From assembly GCA_950073045.1 (NCBI GenBank), contig CATMQD010000003.1, forward strand, positions 1 to 47,840: a stretch of 47,840 nucleotides of DNA, written 5' to 3'. This document shows, in pieces, positions 10,401 to 17,558 of the stretch. How positions within the stretch are numbered: position 1 is the stretch's first letter; each line of letters begins with the position of its first letter. This stretch comes from an uncultured Flavobacteriales bacterium. Lineage in GTDB: Bacteria > Bacteroidota > Bacteroidia > Flavobacteriales > Schleiferiaceae. A program made the translations under genes and the position numbers. The notes under the pieces were generated by a model that had not been told where the DNA came from, ran no database searches, and saw nothing but the letters and a program-made list of their open reading frames with translations.

Positions 10401-11669
10401 ATGAATGTACTGATCCTTGGCGGCGGTGGCCGCGAACACGCACTAGCCTGGAAAATCAATCAAAGTGAGCAATGTGGAAAGCTATTTCTCGCTCCTGGAA
10501 ACGCCGGTACTGCTGGTTTTGCAGAAAATATTGCCCTTTCTCCTGAGGACTTTCCAGCTATAAAAAGCTTTTGCCAAGAACAGAACATCAACTTGGTAGT
10601 AGTAGGTCCCGAAGCGCCACTGGTAGCGGGAGTAGTAGATTACTTTCATTCGGATCCCGATTTATCCGAAGTGCGAATTATTGGTCCCGCCAAGGAAGCA
10701 GCCGAATTAGAAGGCAGTAAAAAGTTCGCCAAGGAGTTTATGGCGAAATACAATATTCCCACTGCTGCCTATCGCAGCTTTACCAACGGAGAAGAGGCAG
10801 CCGCTCAATCCTTTTTAGAAGAACTTAAGGCTCCCTATGTGCTCAAGGCAGATGGATTAGCGGCCGGAAAAGGAGTATTGATTATTTCTGATCTGGCGGA
10901 AGCCAAAGCCGAAGCCGCAGCTATGCTAGGAGGTAAGTTTGGAGAGGCTTCTAAAACCTTAGTAATTGAGGAGTTTTTAGATGGTAAAGAGTATTCTGTA
11001 TTTGCTCTTACCGATGGAAAGGAGCACTTAGTTTTACCGGTAGCCAAGGATTACAAGCGAATAGGAGAAGGCGATACCGGACTAAACACCGGTGGCATGG
11101 GCGCGGTATCTCCAGTGAGCTTTGTAGATGACAGTCTTTGGGTAAAAACAATCGAGCAAGTAGTAGAGCCCACCATTAAAGGATTAGCTTCGGAGAACTT
11201 TGATTATGCGGGCTTTGTGTTCTTCGGATTAATCGAGGTAAATGGCGAGCCCAAAGTAATTGAGTATAATGTGCGCATGGGCGATCCCGAAACGGAGGTG
11301 GTGATGCCACGCATAGAATCAGATTTACTGCAGCATTTATGGGCCGCAGCTAATGGAAACCTAGCTGATGAGAAAATTGAAATTAGCGATTCCTTTTGTA
11401 CTACTGTAATGGCGGTTTCTGAAGGTTACCCAGGCTCCTACGAGAAAGGTAAAGTGATGAGCGGCCTAGAAAATTTAGAAGATTGCATTCCCTTTCATGC
11501 CGGAACAAAATTGGTGGATGGCAAGGTGCTCACTGCTGGTGGCCGGGTAATCGCGCTAAGTGCTATGGGTGCCAATAAAGAAGCCGCACTAGCAAAAAGC
11601 TATGCGGCTGCAAAAACAATATGTTTCGATGGAATCCAATACCGTAATGATATAGGATTCGATTTATAA
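10401..11669 (+). CDS. purD: Phosphoribosylamine--glycine ligase (GAR synthetase)
   Basis: 422 residues. Catalyses the second step of de novo purine synthesis, joining phosphoribosylamine and glycine with ATP. The N-domain begins MNVLILGGGGREHALAW; the ATP-grasp region contains VLKADGLAAGKGV, EEFLDGKEYSVFAL and DTGLNTGGMGA; the metal-binding block is EYNVRMGDPE. The frame is open ten codons upstream to 10371, but the family starts with MNVLILGGGG and a promoter element lies there, so ATG 10401 is chosen. No other pur gene is adjacent. Convergent with a tiny membrane-protein gene. Confidence 0.96.
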   Translation: MNVLILGGGGREHALAWKINQSEQCGKLFLAPGNAGTAGFAENIALSPEDFPAIKSFCQEQNINLVVVGPEAPLVAGVVDYFHSDPDLSEVRIIGPAKEAAELEGSKKFAKEFMAKYNIPTAAYRSFTNGEEAAAQSFLEELKAPYVLKADGLAAGKGVLIISDLAEAKAEAAAMLGGKFGEASKTLVIEEFLDGKEYSVFALTDGKEHLVLPVAKDYKRIGEGDTGLNTGGMGAVSPVSFVDDSLWVKTIEQVVEPTIKGLASENFDYAGFVFFGLIEVNGEPKVIEYNVRMGDPETEVVMPRIESDLLQHLWAAANGNLADEKIEISDSFCTTVMAVSEGYPGSYEKGKVMSGLENLEDCIPFHAGTKLVDGKVLTAGGRVIALSAMGANKEAALAKSYAAAKTICFDGIQYRNDIGFDL

Positions 11670-11676
11670 TCGGATC

Positions 11677-11847
11677 CTACTTTTCTCCGGCTTTGGCATG
11701 TCCTGCCATTTCCTTCATCCAATAAAGGAAAAGGATTGCAATAACAGCGGAGAAGAAGATATTTGGAAGATTTTCCAAAGAAGTTAGGATGTTAAAAGTC
11801 CAAGTGAAAAAATCGCCTAAAGCGTAAACAACATCTTTAAATTGCAT
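11677..11847 (-). CDS. Small single-pass membrane protein, 56 residues
   Basis: An ATG at 11847 opens a 56-codon frame that begins MQFKDVVYALGDFFTW, has one hydrophobic segment (about residues 30-44, IFFSAVIAILFLYWM), and ends in a basic, polar tail (KEMAGHAKAGEK). It is preceded by a perfect -7 element and lies divergently 41 bp from another membrane-protein gene. The arrangement with a larger membrane protein beside purD recalls the small DUF6341-like proteins of flavobacteria, but this is from memory and unchecked. Function unknown. Confidence 0.7.
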   Translation of the reverse strand: MQFKDVVYALGDFFTWTFNILTSLENLPNIFFSAVIAILFLYWMKEMAGHAKAGEK

Positions 11848-11866
11848 GGCCGTTCATTTAATGGCC

Positions 11867-11874
11867 CAAAAATA
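11867..11874 (-). promoter_or_regulatory. -7 promoter element of the 56-residue membrane protein gene
   Basis: TATTTTTG on the minus strand is a perfect TAnnTTTG, 19 bp upstream of the ATG at 11847. Its -33 region would fall within the start of the divergent gene. Confidence 0.5.
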
Positions 11875-11888
11875 GCCAAAAAGCGCAG

Positions 11889-12842
11889 ATGTTTGCAAAA
11901 CTCTTTAACAATATCAGTCCACGAAATTTGCTTAATGCAATTCTGGTATTATTGCTTCTGGCATCCAGCTTTTGGCTTTATCCGGTAAGTGAGTGGCAAT
12001 GGTTTCCAAAATCGGAGTGGCAAGCGCCCCTCGCTGGTCCAATTATTAGCTTTATTAGCTTCACCTTAATTAGCATTTTAGCGCCCCTCATTTTCGCAGA
12101 GAGTCAGAATCGCCGGCATAATTTTGAGGGGCAATACTTAGTCTTGTTGATTGCTGGAATGCTTTTATGGCTTTGGATTTACCCGCTAAACGCCGGTCCT
12201 CAAATTTGGAGTCTTTTCCTTTTCGGCCTAATTCTAGCCTCCACCATTCCCCTCTTAAGGCCCGATTCTAATTCATCGGCTTTAAGCTATACCGTGGGAT
12301 TAGGGATTTCTATCGCCAGCTTTATTAATGGTGAAAGTATCGTGTTGCTTTTAATTCCATTTGGGATTTTGGCCTCAGTTCGCCGCTTAAACGGAAGAAC
12401 AGTGTTAGCCCTGATTTTGGGTTATGGCAGCGGATTGTATTTTGCTTTTAGCTTCGACTTCCTGCTCGATTGGTCGCTAATCGCCACCTGGCTCAATGAA
12501 ATACAGAGTTTAGATTTCTTTCACTTTAACCGCAGTCACAAGCGCTTAGCTACCTTAATCCCAGTAGGTCTTTTCCTGGTGATTAGCATCTTGGTAAACC
12601 TTTCGCAAGGGCACCATTATAATAATGAACAACGCAAGGAAATTAACTATTGGATTTTCCTACAGTTGATAGGAGTTAGCGCTTTCTTTCTGTTTGAAAA
12701 CAGCAACTTTTGGCTAGGGCTCTGTTTATGGCCCGCGGCAGCTTTAGGCACCTTGGCAATTCAAGGATTACAAAACCGCTGGCTTAAAGATGGCTTGCTG
12801 ATTTTACCCTTGCTGGCTTATCTAAGCACCTTCTTCGTCTAA
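11889..12842 (+). CDS. Polytopic inner-membrane protein of unknown function (DUF6427-like)
   Basis: 317 residues with about eight to ten hydrophobic segments (for example NAILVLLLLASSFWL, PIISFISFTLISILAPLIF, LIAGMLLWLWIYP, LFGLILASTIPLL, LFLVISILVNL, YWIFLQLIGVSAFFLF). The N-terminal MFAKLFNNISPRN and the position beside purD and a tiny membrane protein resemble the flavobacterial DUF6427 family. No transport or catalytic motif is visible. It overlaps the convergent thioesterase gene by 21 bp at the 3' ends. Function unknown. Confidence 0.8.
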   Translation: MFAKLFNNISPRNLLNAILVLLLLASSFWLYPVSEWQWFPKSEWQAPLAGPIISFISFTLISILAPLIFAESQNRRHNFEGQYLVLLIAGMLLWLWIYPLNAGPQIWSLFLFGLILASTIPLLRPDSNSSALSYTVGLGISIASFINGESIVLLLIPFGILASVRRLNGRTVLALILGYGSGLYFAFSFDFLLDWSLIATWLNEIQSLDFFHFNRSHKRLATLIPVGLFLVISILVNLSQGHHYNNEQRKEINYWIFLQLIGVSAFFLFENSNFWLGLCLWPAAALGTLAIQGLQNRWLKDGLLILPLLAYLSTFFV

Positions 12843-13349
12843 AAAGAGGGCTTTTAACTCGGTGGCCTCGGAAGGTTCCATTTTACCACTTAAGATTAGC
12901 GAGAGTTGACGACGGCGTAGCGCACCCTCAAAACGGATTTTCTCAATTTTGGTTTCGGGCTCAATGGCCGGAATATTAATAGGATTTCCTAATTGATCTA
13001 CCGCCACAAAGGTGTAAATCGCCTCATTGGCCTTACTCTTCTTGCCAGAGATGGTTTGATCTTCAATATATACATCCACAAAAACCTCCATGCTAGAGCT
13101 GAAAGCCCGCGAAACCTTTGCTTCGAGGGTTACTATTGCCCCTTGAGGAATGGCCTTATTAAAGGATACATTATTAACAGAAGCGGTAACCACAATACGG
13201 CGACAGTGTCGATGCGCAGCAATTGCAGCACAACGGTCCATCCAGCTTAGAAGCTGTCCACCAAAAAGATTCTTTAAGTTGTTGGTGTCGTTCGGAAGAA
13301 CGATCTCAGTCATTATCGTCTGAGACTCCGAGGGAGTTTTCGCTTTCAT
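12822..13349 (-). CDS. Acyl-CoA thioesterase, hot-dog fold
   Basis: 175 residues. Hydrolyses acyl-CoA to free fatty acid and CoA. The family signature is present in the first third: LFGGQLLSWMDRCAAIAAHRH, with the asparagine/aspartate-bearing hot-dog helix, followed by NNVSFNKAIPQGAIVTLEAKV and the strand EAIYTFVAVD. This is the single-domain YciA/ACOT type with an extended C-terminal tail. A perfect -7 element (13364-13371) gives it its own promoter, although it also lies 27 bp downstream of the SPOR-domain gene. The 3' end overlaps a convergent gene by 21 bp. Confidence 0.9.
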   Translation of the reverse strand: MKAKTPSESQTIMTEIVLPNDTNNLKNLFGGQLLSWMDRCAAIAAHRHCRRIVVTASVNNVSFNKAIPQGAIVTLEAKVSRAFSSSMEVFVDVYIEDQTISGKKSKANEAIYTFVAVDQLGNPINIPAIEPETKIEKIRFEGALRRRQLSLILSGKMEPSEATELKALFLDEEGA

Positions 13350-13363
13350 GCCAAAATTTTCGG

Positions 13364-13371
13364 CAAAAGTA
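13364..13371 (-). promoter_or_regulatory. -7 promoter element of the thioesterase gene
   Basis: TACTTTTG on the minus strand, a perfect TAnnTTTG, 14 bp before the ATG at 13349. Confidence 0.55.
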
Positions 13372-13376
13372 AGGTA

Positions 13377-14936
13377 TTACTTAAGGTTCACCCAGGCTCG
13401 GGCATTAACTTGTAGTTTAACCTGCTTTAATAAACGGTCGGCTTGCTCGCGATTATCGAGCTTTCCTATCGCTACTCGATGTAGGTTTCCTTCGAAATAA
13501 GTATAAGATACCCAGCCATTTGCTTGTAATTGCTTGGCATACTTTTCGGCATTCCCCTGATTAGAGAAGGCACCTACAATTACCTGATAGGTCTTGCCAA
13601 TATTGTTGCTTACTGGCGCTGGCTTTTGCTCTGGCTTAGTGGTTTTAACAATTGGCTCAGCGGGTGCGCTAGTGCCTACCGTAGTTTTTGGCTCTAGCTC
13701 TTCTTTAGGTTTTTCTTCCGAACTTTCATAAGCAGTGCCTATAGAGCCAGCCGGATTTAAGTCGGTAGCATAACTATATCCACCATAAGTATCATTGGAA
13801 GTTTGCTCTAAGGGCTCTTCCTCCATATGATCTGGACGTTTCTTTACATGATAAAGAGGCTTCTCTGGAAGGAAATAATTGTCTTCCATTAAATCATCGC
13901 CTTTAACCGGATTGTGCTGCTTTGGCATGGCCACTTTAGCCACTTGGTTATCGCTTACTGCATTATCGCTAGACTTAGGATTTAAGTTTTCCTTTAATGC
14001 ATTGGCTTCACGATAGTCGGTATCGTTCTTTTCTAGGGCCTTCTTTAAGCCGCTTGGCTTATTTGCAACTACTGGCTTTTCTTCAACAATTTCTTTTACC
14101 GGTTCCTCGGCAATTTCCTCGCTGCTATTGTCGGTTTCAGTTTCAACCTCACTTAATACATCATCCTCCGGACCGTATTCGCCATTAAGGCGCTCGCCTT
14201 CGCTAAAGCCTATAGAAGATTCGCTATCGGCAATATTATTAGGGCTGTAAGTTTCTTCGAATTTAAAGGAGCTGTCGCTGAGGAATATTCCGCTTACCTG
14301 CTGTTGGGCAGTATTAACTACCCCTGGATTAACATAAACATAAGCACCAAGGGCCAAGATAGCGGCTACTGGTCCAAGTACACTTACCCAGCGACGCATA
14401 TTAAATTCGCGAACTACCGGCTCTGTTTTAGAGCCATTCGCGACTTTGTCTTTTTTAACTTGATGTTTTTCGATGGCTTTATTCACGCTGCGCTTAATCT
14501 CAAGGTCTCTGTCCATAGCATTGGCTCTAAAGATATTTAAGCCGTAGGAGTTGATATCGTAATTGATGTCATGGGCAGGGTTAAACTGCAGTTTCCCAGT
14601 GTCGCTCATATATAAACGACCAATACCCGTAAGGTTTACTTTTTTTCCGGCTCGAAGAAGTTTTTTCCAACTGCGCATGGAAATATCAATGCTTTCCACG
14701 GCTTTCTCGTAACTTACTTGTTCGGTTTTGGCGATATATTTCGCAAGTAATCCGTCATTCTCCTGAATGCGCGCATTAAAAGCCACCCGCTTTGATGGTG
14801 GGCGAAACATATGGGTAGCAGAATTGATCTCCGCCGGGTAGTAACGAGTAAGGAAGGCTCCAAACCCAGGTACTACCACGCACTCATTGTAATATAATAG
14901 ATTACTTATGTAGTGGTCGATCGTATGCTTAACCAT
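13377..14936 (-). CDS. HU-CCDC81/SPOR domain envelope protein
   Basis: 519 residues. Two N-terminal HU-like modules of the bacterial CCDC81 type (MVKHTIDHYISNLLYYNECVVVPGFGAFL, then VSYEKAVESI and KVNLTGIGRLYM) lie in the cytoplasm. One membrane segment (WVSVLGPVAAILALGAYVYV, about residue 180) is followed by a long low-complexity acidic linker rich in Glu, Lys and Pro. The protein ends in a SPOR domain (TYQVIVGAFSNQGNAEKYA...) that binds glycan strands lacking stem peptides, as at division sites. It may link nucleoid or cytoplasmic partners to septal peptidoglycan. ATG 14936 is chosen over 14966 because the -7 element overlaps the longer form. Confidence 0.9.
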   Translation of the reverse strand: MVKHTIDHYISNLLYYNECVVVPGFGAFLTRYYPAEINSATHMFRPPSKRVAFNARIQENDGLLAKYIAKTEQVSYEKAVESIDISMRSWKKLLRAGKKVNLTGIGRLYMSDTGKLQFNPAHDINYDINSYGLNIFRANAMDRDLEIKRSVNKAIEKHQVKKDKVANGSKTEPVVREFNMRRWVSVLGPVAAILALGAYVYVNPGVVNTAQQQVSGIFLSDSSFKFEETYSPNNIADSESSIGFSEGERLNGEYGPEDDVLSEVETETDNSSEEIAEEPVKEIVEEKPVVANKPSGLKKALEKNDTDYREANALKENLNPKSSDNAVSDNQVAKVAMPKQHNPVKGDDLMEDNYFLPEKPLYHVKKRPDHMEEEPLEQTSNDTYGGYSYATDLNPAGSIGTAYESSEEKPKEELEPKTTVGTSAPAEPIVKTTKPEQKPAPVSNNIGKTYQVIVGAFSNQGNAEKYAKQLQANGWVSYTYFEGNLHRVAIGKLDNREQADRLLKQVKLQVNARAWVNLK

Positions 14937-14963
14937 TTTAGAATTTTCTTTTCTCCGCAACTC

Positions 14964-14971
14964 CAAAAATA
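14964..14971 (-). promoter_or_regulatory. -7 promoter element of the HU-CCDC81/SPOR gene
   Basis: TATTTTTG on the minus strand is a perfect TAnnTTTG. The predicted start site near 14957 leaves a leader of about 20 nt to ATG 14936 and excludes the in-frame ATG at 14966. Confidence 0.6.
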
Positions 14972-15061
14972 GTAAAAATGCTTGGCGAAGCTAATGCTAG
15001 AGGCCTAATGACTGGAATTTTTTCGATTATTCGTACATTTCCTTCGACCTTAATCTGAATT

Positions 15062-16180
15062 ATGAAAATTTCTACCGAGGCTAAAGTTTGTGCTTTAGCA
15101 TTAAGCCTAATGGAGGGTATTGGTCCTAAACGGGCTAAAAAGCTAATCGAGTTTTGTGGGGGGCCAGAGGCTGTTTTCCAGGCCAGTAAAGAGGAATTGA
15201 ATGAAATACCGGGCATGCATCGCGCGGCTTTAAATCAATTAACAGACCCTACTTTTTTAAAGCAAGCGGAGGCCGAACTAAACTTGGCTTTTAAGAAAAA
15301 CTGGCAAGTGCATTTTTATTCAGAAAGTGCCTACCCTTGGCGGATGAGGCACTGTGATGATGGCCCTTTATTATTATTTCAAAAGGGGAACTGCAACCTA
15401 AATGTGCCACGCAGCCTGGCAATAGTAGGTACCCGCAATATGAGTGATTATGGTAGAGACTTTATTAGACACTTTAGCGCGGAACTTCGCAAATTTGGGG
15501 TACATGTGCTTAGCGGTTTGGCCTATGGCGTAGATGCCCAGGCGCATCGCTCGTGCTTGGATAATGATATCGTAAACTCAGCAGTATTAGCCCATGGTTT
15601 GGATCGAGTGTACCCACATCATCATCGAAATTTAGCGGACGACATTATGCAAGGAGGCGGCTCCTTATTAACGGAGTTTCCTTCGGGCACCAATCCCGAT
15701 CGGGAGAACTTTCCCAAACGCAATCGCATTATTGCCGGAATGAGCGATGCCGTTATCGTGGTAGAAGCGGCCCGAAAGGGAGGAGCATTAATTACGGCCG
15801 ATTTGGCCAATGGCTATAATCGAGATGTATTTGCGGTGCCGGGGCGCTTTAACGATGAGCGCAGCGAAGGCTGTAATCTGCTAATAAAAAGTACCCGCGC
15901 CCATCTGCTGGAAAGCACCCGCGATTTAGCCTATATTATGAAGTGGGATGAGCAAGAAGCAGCTAAGGAAAAACAACAATTGGAATTATTTCAAAACTTA
16001 AGCGCCCTCGAAAATCAAGTAGTAGAAGCTTTAGGCCGAGCCAAAAAGGGTTTGTTAATGGATGCTTTATTAGCCGAGCTGAAATTAACGACTTCCGAAC
16101 TACTCAGCTTGTTAATGGCCTTGGAGCTCAAATCGGTAGTTGAAACCTTGCCTGGTCCGCGCTATCGCCTACGCAGCTAA
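15062..16180 (+). CDS. dprA: DNA-processing protein DprA
   Basis: 372 residues. DprA protects incoming single-stranded DNA and loads RecA during natural transformation. A helix-hairpin-helix region is visible near residues 18-60 (MEGIGPKRAKKLIEFCGG). The Rossmann-like DprA core follows, with LAIVGTRNMSDYGRD, HVLSGLAYGVDAQAH, NFPKRNRIIAGMSDAVIVVEA, ALITADLANGYNRDVFAVPG and NLLI. A C-terminal winged-helix-like segment (KKGLLMDALLAELKLTTSELLSLLMALE) completes the usual architecture. Its presence suggests capacity for DNA uptake, though no other competence gene is in this window. A near-consensus -7 element (TACATTTC) lies at 15034-15041. Confidence 0.95.
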   Translation: MKISTEAKVCALALSLMEGIGPKRAKKLIEFCGGPEAVFQASKEELNEIPGMHRAALNQLTDPTFLKQAEAELNLAFKKNWQVHFYSESAYPWRMRHCDDGPLLLFQKGNCNLNVPRSLAIVGTRNMSDYGRDFIRHFSAELRKFGVHVLSGLAYGVDAQAHRSCLDNDIVNSAVLAHGLDRVYPHHHRNLADDIMQGGGSLLTEFPSGTNPDRENFPKRNRIIAGMSDAVIVVEAARKGGALITADLANGYNRDVFAVPGRFNDERSEGCNLLIKSTRAHLLESTRDLAYIMKWDEQEAAKEKQQLELFQNLSALENQVVEALGRAKKGLLMDALLAELKLTTSELLSLLMALELKSVVETLPGPRYRLRS

Positions 16181-16225
16181 TCTGGTTCGGAAAAAAGACC
16201 TAGCTTTGGCGCAGAATTAGTCCTA

Positions 16226-16597
16226 ATGGGGGAACATCTTAGATTACTAATGGCCGAGGATAACGAAATCAACCGCAAATTGGCGGATTTGTTATTTAAA
16301 CGCCAAGGGCTTCAACTCGACTTTGCAGATAACGGGGAGAATGCTCTAAACAAGGTGAAGGAAGGAAATTACGACCTTGTTTTTATGGATATCGAAATGC
16401 CAGTAATGGGAGGCTTAGAAGCCACCAAGCAGATCCGTAAGCAAATGGGTGAGGCGGCACCGCCAATTGTAGCCCTAACGGCTCATGCTATGGACGGTGA
16501 TCGCGAGCGTTTTATGAATGCGGGCATGTCGGATTATCTTACTAAGCCAATCGATCTTAATGCGCTTAAGGAGATTATTGATCGTCACAGCTCATAG
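16226..16597 (+). CDS. Stand-alone response-regulator receiver protein
   Basis: 123 residues, one receiver domain and no output domain. The acidic pair is E11/D12 (MAEDNEINRK), the phospho-acceptor is D55 (LVFMDIEMP), with T85 (IVALTAHAM) and K107 (YLTKPID) completing the active site. The sequence resembles the receiver domains of hybrid histidine kinases (EDNEINRKL, PVMGGLEATKQIRK), suggesting it works in a phosphorelay or modulates a partner protein. No kinase or phosphotransfer gene is adjacent. It starts 45 bp after dprA and may be co-transcribed. Confidence 0.9.
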   Translation: MGEHLRLLMAEDNEINRKLADLLFKRQGLQLDFADNGENALNKVKEGNYDLVFMDIEMPVMGGLEATKQIRKQMGEAAPPIVALTAHAMDGDRERFMNAGMSDYLTKPIDLNALKEIIDRHSS

Positions 16598-16718
16598 GCA
16601 ATTCTTTATTCTGGATTATCCTGTTCATTTCTTTTTAAACCTTTCACTTTAACAGGCCTCTAACAAAGGTATTTTTACCAAAGATGGACCTTTGGGACTC
16701 AATATCAGATCTGTTAAA

Positions 16719-17552
16719 ATGAAAAAACTATTCCTCTTCGCCCTACTTTTCGGTACGGGCCTCTTTACGCAAGCTCAAAATATTGGTGGGGAAGCCACCT
16801 ATAAAACCGCCGGCTCAATTCCTTTTAAAATGGAAGGAGATCAAATGACTCCCGAAATGAAAAAAATGATTGAAGAACGTATGGCTAAGGCCATGCAAAA
16901 GGAGTTTACCCTCCAATTTAATCGCAATGAATCGCTCTACGAAGAAGTAGTAGAACTGGAGAAAGAAGGCCAAAGAGGCATGCGATTTATGTCGATGTTT
17001 ACCGGCGGCGGTGGTACTTATTACAAGAACATCAAGGAAAACCGCTATACCGACCAAACCGAATTCTTCGGTAAAACCTTTCTTATTAAAGATAGTCTAG
17101 AAAAGCTCGATTGGAAAATTGAGAAGGAAACCAAAAGTATCGGTAATTACATCTGCCAAAAGGCTACTGCCATGCGTATTCGCGAAGCCCTTACCATTAA
17201 GGGTAACCCTCGAGAAGGCATGAAAGACAGTGCCGTTGTGGATACCATTTACCTTACCGCCTGGTTTACCATGCAGATTCCAGTGTCGCATGGTCCCGGA
17301 CAATACCATGGTTTGCCGGGTTTAATTTTGGAATTGAACGACGGCGATATTACCATCCTCTGCACCAAGGTGAGTTTAAACACCAAGGAAACAGTAAGCA
17401 TTGAGGAACCTGATAGTGGTGAGGAAGTGAATGAGGAGGAATACCAAGAAATCACTCAAAAGAAACTGGAGGAAATGCAGCAGAACTTTGGCGGTGGCCA
17501 AGGTAGAGGCGGCGGTGGCGGTCGCAGTTTTGAAATAACCATCGGTAGATAA
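16719..17552 (+). CDS. GLPGLI family secreted protein
   Basis: 277 residues. The signal peptide is MKKLFLFALLFGTGLFTQAQ. The diagnostic motif GQYHGLPGLILELNDGD is present at about residue 195, in the second half, preceded by CQKATA and the two-strand region typical of the family, and the C-terminus is a Gly/Arg-rich tail. GLPGLI proteins are exported Bacteroidota proteins of unknown role that often sit beside a beta-barrel receptor, as here (6 bp upstream of the next gene). The frame extends nine codons upstream to 16692, but the signal peptide sets the start at 16719. A near-consensus -7 element, TATTTTTA, lies at 16670-16677. Confidence 0.9.
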   Translation: MKKLFLFALLFGTGLFTQAQNIGGEATYKTAGSIPFKMEGDQMTPEMKKMIEERMAKAMQKEFTLQFNRNESLYEEVVELEKEGQRGMRFMSMFTGGGGTYYKNIKENRYTDQTEFFGKTFLIKDSLEKLDWKIEKETKSIGNYICQKATAMRIREALTIKGNPREGMKDSAVVDTIYLTAWFTMQIPVSHGPGQYHGLPGLILELNDGDITILCTKVSLNTKETVSIEEPDSGEEVNEEEYQEITQKKLEEMQQNFGGGQGRGGGGGRSFEITIGR

Positions 17553-17558
17553 TTCCCT

